Assembly (NCBI RefSeq): GCF_024385575.1
Contig: NZ_JANFMV010000001.1
Coordinates: forward strand, 3,005,681 to 3,069,680
Reading direction: 5' to 3'
Length of the DNA stretch: 64,000 bases
Source of the DNA: Rhizobium sp. NRK18
GTDB lineage: Bacteria > Pseudomonadota > Alphaproteobacteria > Rhizobiales > Rhizobiaceae
Both the position numbers and the translations under genes were made by a program. Below are positions 18,088 through 26,439 of the stretch, piece after piece. The notes beneath the pieces were generated by a model. The model had not been told where the DNA came from. It ran no database searches and worked only from the letters and a program-made list of their open reading frames with translations. Positions within the stretch are counted from its first letter, which is position 1. The number at the start of each line of letters is the position of its first letter.

Positions 18088-19101
18088 ATGAAATACAATC
18101 CAGCGCTGGACGGACTGCGTGCCATTTCGGTGCTTCTCGTCGTCGCCTTCCACAGCAACCTGCCGCTTGTTCCGGGCGGCATGATCGGCGTCGACATTTT
18201 CTTCGTCCTCAGCGGCTTCCTGATCACCGCCATTCTCCGGCAGGAAATCGAACGGAAGGACACGCTCTCCCTGACCACTTTCTATGGCCGACGCCTCATG
18301 CGGCTCTGGCCGCCGCTCATCGCCTTCCTCGTGGCCTTCTATCTTGCGGCGCCATTCCTCTTTCCCAAGGACGACGCCAATCTCGAGGTGCTGCTGGCCG
18401 GCCTGTACCTGTCGGACTATTCCCACATCCTGTTCGGCATGCCTTCAGCGGTGTCGCACACATGGTCGCTGGCGGTCGAGCAACAGTTCTACCTGCTCTG
18501 GCCCCTCGCCCTGCTTGCCTTGCGGAAGGTCTCGGTCGGCACCGCAATCGCCCTGCTGGCGGCGAGCTTTCTCTTTGCCACCTGCTGGCGCATGGCCGAC
18601 CGGCTGATCTGGGACGACTGGTACCGGACCTATTTCCGCTTCGACACGCGGCTGAGCGGCCTGATCCTCGGCAGCCTCATGGCCTTCGTCGACTGGAAAC
18701 CGCGAGCGCCGCTTGCCGGCGCCATCGGCGCCCTGTCGATCTGCGTGCTGGTCGCGCTCAGCGTGTCGCTGCAATTCGGCACGGCGGGCTCGATGACATG
18801 GGGCAGCCTGACGGCCGATTTCGCCGCAGCCGGCCTCATCCTGTCGCTGACCGCCACGCAGCAGACGCGCCATTACCGCATGCTGTCGCATCCGGCGCTC
18901 GTCTATATCGGGGTTATCTCCTACTCGATCTATCTCTGGCACTATCCGGTCGCAAAGGCGCTGAGAGCGGAGACCTCTCCGCTGGTGACATTCGTCATCA
19001 CCTCGGCCTTTGCGATCCTCGCCGCGATGCTCTCCTACCGGCTGATCGAACGGCCGGTCCTGGCGCTGAGACAGCGCCATGCGGTCGCGAGCCCAAGGTG
19101 A
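18088..19101 (+). CDS. Membrane acyltransferase family 3 (OafA/YrhL-like)
   Basis: A 338-residue inner-membrane O-acyltransferase with about ten hydrophobic helices. The family start PALDGLRAISVLLVVAFHS holds the conserved His, followed by GVDIFFVLSGFLIT and the WSLAVEQQFYLLWP motif. These enzymes acetylate or succinylate surface polysaccharides. The ATG at 18088 is preceded by GGAAAGAGCC and begins exactly where homologues begin; upstream in-frame ATGs would add a non-hydrophobic leader. Its neighbour, divergent, is the GT41-like gene, so a joint surface-modification role is possible but not shown. Confidence 0.9.
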   Translation: MKYNPALDGLRAISVLLVVAFHSNLPLVPGGMIGVDIFFVLSGFLITAILRQEIERKDTLSLTTFYGRRLMRLWPPLIAFLVAFYLAAPFLFPKDDANLEVLLAGLYLSDYSHILFGMPSAVSHTWSLAVEQQFYLLWPLALLALRKVSVGTAIALLAASFLFATCWRMADRLIWDDWYRTYFRFDTRLSGLILGSLMAFVDWKPRAPLAGAIGALSICVLVALSVSLQFGTAGSMTWGSLTADFAAAGLILSLTATQQTRHYRMLSHPALVYIGVISYSIYLWHYPVAKALRAETSPLVTFVITSAFAILAAMLSYRLIERPVLALRQRHAVASPR

Positions 19102-19142
19102 GTTCCCGCGCGGTGCATCGGCATTCGAGGCACCGCAAAAGA

Positions 19143-19178
19143 ATGATGCCCGGGGCCTTCTCCTTCCCCGGGCATCAT
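19143..19178. terminator. Hairpin between convergent acyltransferase and ccrM
   Basis: ATGATGCCCGGGG pairs perfectly with CCCCGGGCATCAT (13 bp, 10-base loop). On the minus strand it is followed by TCTTTTGC, so it suits ccrM best. A second hairpin (GCTCTTTCCG 19185-19194 against CGGAAAGAGC 19214-19223) lies between it and ccrM. Confidence 0.7.
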
Positions 19179-19241
19179 CAGCAAGCTCTTTCCGTAACTG
19201 GAGGTACAAAAACCGGAAAGAGCCTATATCGCAATCTCTTG

Positions 19242-20448
<1,207 letters not shown>

Positions 20449-20613
20449 GGTTACTGATCTTGGTTACCAAATGCTGAAAGGGGCGAGCGAAATCGCAAAA
20501 TAATGAAGGCCTGCCCCGAAACGTTGAAATACACGGCAGCGCCATTGATTGCGTTTAGGGCCGCGATCATATAGGGACTGCCCCTTCCCAAGACGTTCGA
20601 AAGACCCCTATCC

Positions 20614-21303
20614 ATGAACGGATTCGATCTCATCATTTTCGATTGCGACGGCGTGCTCGTCGATTCCGAAATCATCGCGGCCCAGGTGGAGTCGAAGCTC
20701 CTGACGGAAGCCGGCTACCCGATCAGCGTCGAGGAGATGGGCGAGCGCTTTTCCGGCATGACCTGGAAGAACATTCTTCTGGCCATCGAAAGCGAAGCCA
20801 GCATCCCCCTCTCCGCCTCGCTGCTCGACAAGTCCGAGAAGCTCCTGGACGACCGGCTGGCCCGTGACGTGCGCGCCATCGAAGGCGTCGGCCAGGCGAT
20901 CATGCGGCTCAGCGGTCCGCGCTGCATCTGCTCGAATTCCAGCAGCCATCGCCTGGACATGATGCTGACGAAGACCGGCCTGAAGCCGTTGTTTGCCCCG
21001 CACATCTTCTCCGCCAAGGATCTCGGCGCCGACCGCGTCAAGCCGAAGCCGGACATCTTCCTGCACGGCGCCTCGCAGTTCAACTCCAAGCCGGAAAACA
21101 CGCTGGTCATTGAGGATTCGGTACACGGCATTCATGGCGCCCGTGCCGCCGGCATGCGCGTCATCGGCTTTACCGGCGGTTCGCACACCTATCCGTCGCA
21201 TGCCGACCGGCTGATGGATGCCGGCGCCGAAACGGTGATCTCGCGAATGAGCGACCTGCCGGGCGTCGCCGAAGCACTGGTCGGCTGGGCCGGGCTCGTC
21301 TGA
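20614..21303 (+). CDS. HAD-family hydrolase, beta-phosphoglucomutase-like
   Basis: A 229-residue HAD subfamily IA protein. Motif I is IIFDCDGVLVDSE (D-x-D nucleophile pair), with a helical cap from about 16 to 85. Motif II is CICSNSSSHRLD, the Lys is in DRVKPKPDIFLHGA, and motif III is TLVIEDSVHGIHGARAAGMRVIGFTGG. It is close to the GPH/YieH/PgmB group that acts on small phosphorylated substrates such as 6-phosphogluconate or sugar phosphates. It is divergent from ccrM and ends 3 bases before the stop of the convergent lipid-kinase gene. Confidence 0.9.
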   Translation: MNGFDLIIFDCDGVLVDSEIIAAQVESKLLTEAGYPISVEEMGERFSGMTWKNILLAIESEASIPLSASLLDKSEKLLDDRLARDVRAIEGVGQAIMRLSGPRCICSNSSSHRLDMMLTKTGLKPLFAPHIFSAKDLGADRVKPKPDIFLHGASQFNSKPENTLVIEDSVHGIHGARAAGMRVIGFTGGSHTYPSHADRLMDAGAETVISRMSDLPGVAEALVGWAGLV

Positions 21304-21306
21304 CCG

Positions 21307-22236
21307 TCAGACCTTGAGGCTCAACGCCCCCGGCAGCATCTCGAATTCGACGGGCATGAAGCCGGTCTCCTCGCCGTCGGCCTCGGCGGGAATGCCGGCC
21401 GTCGGACCGGCTGCCGGTTCGACACGCACCCTTGCGGCACGCACGATCCGGACGGACGGATCGTTCAGGTGCCGGCCAGCACGGATCTGACCGAGCAGCG
21501 ACACCAGCTTCATCCGGCTTCCCGCCGTCAGGATCACCACGTCGAACAGGCCGTCGAAAAGCTCCGCTCCGGGCGCGACATGCATGCCGCCGCCGAAATA
21601 GGCGCCATTGCAGACCGCCACCAGATCGGCCGTCATGCGCTCTGGAGCCCCGTCATCGAGAGACACCAGCAGGTTCTTCGAGCGCCAGGCGAGAATGTTG
21701 GTGACGGAATGCAAGGTGAAGAGATGCCGTCCCGGAAGGATGCCGCGCAGCGGACTGGCATTGACCGACCGAACGACCTCGCCAGAGATGCCGGCGGTCG
21801 CCTCGTTGACGAAATGGACGGTCGAGAGCGCGCCGTCGCGGCCGATCGAGGTGATCCTGCCGACATCTAAGCGTCGTATCGGGGCATCGAGAATGTGAGC
21901 GGCCAGCCTGTCGGGCGCCGTCGGCATGGCGAACTGCCGGGCGAAATCGCATCCGGTGCCGGCGGCAGCCAGTGACAAGGCAGCGTCGGGATTTCGGGAG
22001 GTCATCAGTCCGTCGACCACGCCGCCGACAGTCCCGTCCCCGCCAACGGCCACAATCAGCTCGAAACCGTCATCGGCAAATGCGCGGGCGAGACGGGCGG
22101 CATCGCCGTTGCCGCGTGTCTCGCGATGGTCAACGGCAATTGCGCGGCCTCGAAAGGACGCCTCCAGCGCCTCGGCAAGCGGACGCGCCGCGCCCCTGCC
22201 CGCCTTCGGATTGACGACTATGCCGATGCGCTGCAA
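21307..22236 (-). CDS. Diacylglycerol/lipid kinase family protein (YegS-like)
   Basis: A 309-residue protein of the DAGK_cat superfamily. The start MQRIGIVVNPKAGRG is typical, the nucleotide-binding VAVGGDGTVGGVVDGL is near residues 62-77, and the middle region has AAAGTGCDFARQ, the family's G-T-x-N/D-D-F-like loop. The C-terminal lobe has AVCNGAYFGGGMHVAPGAELFDG. Members phosphorylate diacylglycerol, phosphatidylglycerol, sphingosine or related lipids using ATP. The lipid here is unknown. The lipoprotein gene upstream ends 18 bases before it on the same strand. Confidence 0.9.
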   Translation of the reverse strand: MQRIGIVVNPKAGRGAARPLAEALEASFRGRAIAVDHRETRGNGDAARLARAFADDGFELIVAVGGDGTVGGVVDGLMTSRNPDAALSLAAAGTGCDFARQFAMPTAPDRLAAHILDAPIRRLDVGRITSIGRDGALSTVHFVNEATAGISGEVVRSVNASPLRGILPGRHLFTLHSVTNILAWRSKNLLVSLDDGAPERMTADLVAVCNGAYFGGGMHVAPGAELFDGLFDVVILTAGSRMKLVSLLGQIRAGRHLNDPSVRIVRAARVRVEPAAGPTAGIPAEADGEETGFMPVEFEMLPGALSLKV

Positions 22237-22254
22237 CGCACGCTTCCGCCGGTG

Positions 22255-22797
22255 CTACTTCGTCTTGTACGGGCCTTCGTCGAAGCCGACATAGATCTTG
22301 GCCAGATTGCCGGCGCCGCCCGGGATCGTCACATCGGCCTTGGTAAAGATGAACTGCGTGGTCATGGTCGCGGGAAGCTCGACCTCGAAGTTCGTCAGTT
22401 CGGAGTAGAGCGTCGTCTCACCGTCGGTTGCGGCAACGCGGATCGGAAGCACGATCTTGCCCGGCTTGCCGAGCGGTCCGCCGACGAGACGTCCCTGGGC
22501 GACGACGGTCACCGTCATGCTGTTCTGGCCAAGCGTGCACTGGCGCGTGGTCGCGGCGATCGAGGCCTGGTAGACGATCTTCGAGGGATCGCCCTTGCCG
22601 CCATTGGCGTATTTGTCGAGCGATGCGGTTCCGTCGCGCAGGTAGACCTGGGGGCAAGCCCCCTGGATGACGGCCGGCTGTGCCGTCTGCGCCTGGTCGC
22701 CGGTGGGCTTCAGACCGTTGACATCCGTGGAATTGCACCCTGCAATCGCTGCAAAGGCCACAACCGAGAACAATCCGCGCGAAATACCTTTGAACAC
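22255..22797 (-). CDS. Predicted lipoprotein of unknown function
   Basis: A 180-residue protein if it begins at the GTG at 22797, which sits behind a strong GGGAGGGAAGTTCC. The first residues then form a lipoprotein signal (GLFSVVAFAAIAGC, lipobox near residue 20). An upstream ATG (22866) would add 23 charged residues before the signal and is less likely. The mature part has two further Cys (in GACPQVYLRDG and TRQCTLGQ) and beta-rich sequence. I do not recognise a named family. It lies on the same strand as the lipid kinase, 18 bases apart, and is divergent from thrC. Confidence 0.75.
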   Translation of the reverse strand: MFKGISRGLFSVVAFAAIAGCNSTDVNGLKPTGDQAQTAQPAVIQGACPQVYLRDGTASLDKYANGGKGDPSKIVYQASIAATTRQCTLGQNSMTVTVVAQGRLVGGPLGKPGKIVLPIRVAATDGETTLYSELTNFEVELPATMTTQFIFTKADVTIPGGAGNLAKIYVGFDEGPYKTK

Positions 22798-23074
22798 GGA
22801 ACTTCCCTCCCCTTCATCTTCTCGCCTTGCGCGTGACGCCTCGAAAGGCTCAAAACGCAGCTTCAAACTGTCATTTGGGCCTTTTCATGCCCATGCCGGC
22901 TGGTCTATATCAGCCGCGCAAGAAAAAATCGATCAGCTATCTAACGTTACGTCAGATTTTTCTCCGGAAAACTGAGGATTGATAGGGCCGTCGGCGCGCT
23001 TCGGACGGAAGCGGCAGCGCAAAAGCAAAGACCACGGGGCGAGCCCCGCCGGTCAAAGTCAGGATTGGTGACAC

Positions 23075-24472
23075 GTGAAGTACATTTCGACCCGGGGCGA
23101 AGCCCCTTCGCTCGGTTTCTGCGATGCCCTGATGGCCGGCCTGGCCAGCGACGGCGGCCTTTATGTACCGGAAAGCTGGCCGACATTCACCAAGAAGGAC
23201 ATCAAGGCGTTGCGCGGCAAGACCTATCAGGAGATCGCCTTTGCGGTGACCTCCCGTTTCGTCGACGGAGAGATCCCGGACGCCGACCTGAAGGCGATGA
23301 TCGACGAGGCCTATGCGACCTTCCGCCATCCTGCCGTGACCCCGATCGTGCAGACCGGTTCGAACGCCTTCATCCTCGAGCTTTTCCATGGCACGACGCT
23401 CGCCTTCAAGGACGTGGCAATGCAGCTGCTCGCCCGGCTGATGGACCATGTGATGGACCTTCGCGGCGAGCGGGCGACCATCGTCGGCGCCACCTCGGGC
23501 GACACCGGCGGCGCTGCCATCGACGCCTTTGCCGGGCGCGACCGCACCGACATCTTCATCCTGTTTCCGCATGGCAAAGTCTCGCCGGTGCAGCAGCGCC
23601 AGATGACGACGTCGACCGCCTCCAACGTCCACGCGATCGCCATCGAAGGCAATTTCGACGACTGCCAGAACCTCGTCAAAGCGCTGTTCAACGATGCGAA
23701 GTTCCGGACCTCGGTGAAGCTTTCCGGCGTCAACTCGATCAACTGGGGCCGGATCATGGCGCAGGTGGTCTACTACTTCACCACCGCGATTTCGCTCGGC
23801 GGTCCCGATCGCAAGATCTCGTTCACCGTACCGACCGGCAATTTCGGCGACATCTTCGCCGGCTACGTCGCCAAGCGCATGGGCCTGCCGATCGACAAGC
23901 TGGTGGTCGCGACCAACGAGAACGACATCCTGGCGCGGACGCTGAAGACCGGCCGCTACGAAATGCGGACGGTTTCGGCGACGACCTCGCCGTCGATGGA
24001 CATCCAGATTTCCTCGAACTTCGAACGCCTGCTGTTCGAAGCTTACGACCGCAACGCGGCCGACGTGCGCTCGGCAATGAACGGGCTGAAGCAGTCCGGC
24101 GCCTTCGAGATCGCACCTGGCGCGCTGAAGGCGATCCGCAAGGAATTCCGCGCCGGCAAGGCGACGAAATCGCAGGTCGCCAAGACCATTCGCGACACGC
24201 TGTCGGAGACCGGCTATCTCGCAGATCCGCACACCGCCGTCGGCATGCATGTTGCAAAAAAGCATGAAAAGTCCAATAGTCCCATGGTCACGCTGTCCAC
24301 GGCGCACCCCGCGAAATTCCCCGCGGCCGTTAAATCCGCCTGCGGGCTTGACCCGGCGCTACCGGCGTGGCTTGCTGATCTGATGGACAGGGAGGAGCGC
24401 TTCGAAATTCTTGCCGCCGACCTTAAAGGCCTCCAGACCTTTATCGAGAAACGGGCCAGGGCAAAGGACTGA
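23075..24472 (+). CDS. thrC: Threonine synthase
   Basis: Converts O-phosphohomoserine to threonine with PLP. It has 465 residues. The N-terminal MKYISTRGEAPSLGFCDALMAGLASDGGLYVPE region is typical of the bacterial long form. The PLP lysine is Lys112 in LAFKDVAMQ, and the phosphate-binding loop is GATSGDTGGAAID. The start is GTG at 23075, since the first conserved residues begin there. The M16 peptidase gene follows 19 bases later. Homoserine kinase (thrB), which supplies the substrate, is in the same window at 34321-35286 but in another transcription unit. Confidence 0.96.
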   Translation: MKYISTRGEAPSLGFCDALMAGLASDGGLYVPESWPTFTKKDIKALRGKTYQEIAFAVTSRFVDGEIPDADLKAMIDEAYATFRHPAVTPIVQTGSNAFILELFHGTTLAFKDVAMQLLARLMDHVMDLRGERATIVGATSGDTGGAAIDAFAGRDRTDIFILFPHGKVSPVQQRQMTTSTASNVHAIAIEGNFDDCQNLVKALFNDAKFRTSVKLSGVNSINWGRIMAQVVYYFTTAISLGGPDRKISFTVPTGNFGDIFAGYVAKRMGLPIDKLVVATNENDILARTLKTGRYEMRTVSATTSPSMDIQISSNFERLLFEAYDRNAADVRSAMNGLKQSGAFEIAPGALKAIRKEFRAGKATKSQVAKTIRDTLSETGYLADPHTAVGMHVAKKHEKSNSPMVTLSTAHPAKFPAAVKSACGLDPALPAWLADLMDREERFEILAADLKGLQTFIEKRARAKD

Positions 24473-24491
24473 GGCGCAGAAAGAGCGAAGT

Positions 24492-25790
24492 ATGAAAGTT
24501 GAGTGCACCCGCCTTCCGTCGGGTCTTACCGTCGTCACCGAGAAAATGCCGCATCTTGAAAGCGTCGCACTCGGTGTGTGGATCAAGTCGGGTTCCCGCA
24601 ATGAACTGGAACACGAGCACGGCATAGCCCACCTACTCGAGCATATGGCGTTCAAGGGCACCCGCAGCCGCACCGCGCGCCAGATCGCCGAGCAGATCGA
24701 GGATGTCGGCGGCGAAGTCAACGCCGCCACCTCGACCGAAACGACATCCTATTACGCCCGTGTCCTGAAAGATCATGTGCCGCTGGCGGTCGACATTCTC
24801 GCCGACATCCTGACCGATTCCGTCTTCGACGAGGAGGAACTGGCCCGCGAGAAGAACGTCATCCTCCAGGAGCTCGGCGCGGCCGACGACATGCCGGACG
24901 ATGTCGTGTTCGACAAGTTTTCCGCCGCCGCCTATCGCGACCAGACGATCGGCCGTTCGATCCTCGGCACGGCTGAAACGGTGATGTCCTTCACGCCGGC
25001 CGACATTCGCGAATACCTTTCGCGCAACTACACGACGGACCGCATGTTCGTGGTTGCCGCCGGCGCCGTCGACCATGATGCGTTCGTCCGCCAGGTCGAG
25101 GAACGCTTTGCCGGCCTGCCGCAGAAGCCCTCCTCCACGCCGCAGATGGCCAAGGCCATCTACAGCGGCGGCGAAGTGCGCGAGACGCGCAAGCTGATGG
25201 ATTCGCAGGTCCTGCTCGGCTTCGAGGGCCGCGCCTACCATGTGCGCGACTTCTACTGCTCACAGATTCTGGCCAATGTGCTCGGCGGCGGCATGTCGTC
25301 GCGACTGTTCCAGGAAGTGCGCGAGCATCACGGCCTCTGCTACTCGATCTACTCGTTCCACTGGGGCTTCTCCGATACCGGCATCTTCGGCATCCATGCC
25401 GCGACCGGCGACGAGCAGCTGCCGCAGCTGGTGCCACTGATCCTGCAGGAACTGCGGCGCGTCGCGGAATCGGTCGACCAGAAGGAAATCGAGCGCGCCC
25501 GGGCTCAGATCCGCGCACAGCTTCTGATGGGACAGGAAAGCCCTGCCGCCCGCGCCGGCCAGATGGCCCGGCAGATGATGCTCTACGGCCACCTGATCAC
25601 CAATCAGGAACTGATGGACCGGCTGTCGAACATCACCACAGACCGGCTGACCGACCTCGCCGGGCGGCTGTTTTTCGATACGGTTCCGACGCTCTCGGCA
25701 GTCGGGGCACTGACCAGCCTCGCATCGCTCGACGAGATCGCGGCATCCCTTTCCACGAAGGCTCCGGTCTCAGCCGGGGCGGTCGGCTAG
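24492..25790 (+). CDS. M16-family zinc peptidase (processing-peptidase-like)
   Basis: A 432-residue insulinase-type peptidase. The inverted zinc motif H47-L-L-E50-H51 is in IAHLLEHMAFKGT, and the third ligand region is FDEEELAREKNVILQELGAADD. The C-terminal M16_C domain has FEGRAYHVRDFYCSQILANVLGGGMSSRLFQEVRE. It is close to the alphaproteobacterial protein related to the mitochondrial processing peptidase beta subunit. No signal peptide, so cytoplasmic. It is downstream of thrC by 19 bases, and this thrC-M16-GNAT order is common in rhizobia (from memory). Confidence 0.94.
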   Translation: MKVECTRLPSGLTVVTEKMPHLESVALGVWIKSGSRNELEHEHGIAHLLEHMAFKGTRSRTARQIAEQIEDVGGEVNAATSTETTSYYARVLKDHVPLAVDILADILTDSVFDEEELAREKNVILQELGAADDMPDDVVFDKFSAAAYRDQTIGRSILGTAETVMSFTPADIREYLSRNYTTDRMFVVAAGAVDHDAFVRQVEERFAGLPQKPSSTPQMAKAIYSGGEVRETRKLMDSQVLLGFEGRAYHVRDFYCSQILANVLGGGMSSRLFQEVREHHGLCYSIYSFHWGFSDTGIFGIHAATGDEQLPQLVPLILQELRRVAESVDQKEIERARAQIRAQLLMGQESPAARAGQMARQMMLYGHLITNQELMDRLSNITTDRLTDLAGRLFFDTVPTLSAVGALTSLASLDEIAASLSTKAPVSAGAVG

Positions 25791-25803
25791 GCCGCCTACG
25801 CCG

Positions 25804-26439
25804 GTGGGTACGCCGGGAACCACCAAAGTTTCGGCATTCGTCCGATCGATCCTGCGACCGGAGCGGCGGGCGCTGGTCGAGAACGATACCTATCTGCTGC
25901 GGCTTCCGGAGCGGAAGGATTTCGGGCAATGGGCGGCGCTCAGGACCATCAGCCGCAGCTTTCTGGAGCCTTGGGAACCGGCCTGGAACAACAGCGACTT
26001 CACGGAGCGTTCCTTCCATTCGCGGGTCGACCGCAACATGGCCGAGTTTACCAATGGACAAGCTATCGCTTTATTCATCTTCCGGAAAAGTGATATGGCA
26101 TTGCTCGGCGGCATCACCATCGGCCTGATCCGCCGCGGTGTCGCACAAAACTGCATGATCGGATACTGGATGGGCGAGAAGCATGCGGGGCAAGGCCATA
26201 TGTTCGCCGCACTTGGTATGGTTATTGAATATATCTTTTCCGAGCTGCGGTTGCACCGAATTGAGGCGGCATGTATTCCGGAAAATCATCGCAGCATCCG
26301 GTTGCTTGAAAAGTCCGGTTTCAAACGGGAAGGCCTCTTGCGCGCTTATCTGAAAATCAATGGCCGGTGGCAGGACCACGTGATGTTCTCGCTGCTGGAA
26401 AGCGACCGGCGCACCGCAGGGGCGACGCCGACATCATGA
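25804..26439 (+). CDS. GNAT acetyltransferase, RimJ/RimL type
   Basis: A 211-residue N-acetyltransferase. Features include YLLRLPERKDFGQWAALRTISRSFLEPWEPAW at the start, the beta-4 IGYWMGEKHAGQGHMFAALGMVIEYIF segment holding the acetyl-CoA loop (here GEKHAGQGHM), and the C-terminal AACIPENHRSIRLLEKSGFKREGLLRAYLKING typical of RimJ enzymes that acetylate ribosomal-protein N-termini. The GTG at 25804 is used because it is the first start in frame after the M16 stop, 13 bases away. The end overlaps the next gene's start by 4 bases. Confidence 0.9.
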   Translation: MGTPGTTKVSAFVRSILRPERRALVENDTYLLRLPERKDFGQWAALRTISRSFLEPWEPAWNNSDFTERSFHSRVDRNMAEFTNGQAIALFIFRKSDMALLGGITIGLIRRGVAQNCMIGYWMGEKHAGQGHMFAALGMVIEYIFSELRLHRIEAACIPENHRSIRLLEKSGFKREGLLRAYLKINGRWQDHVMFSLLESDRRTAGATPTS

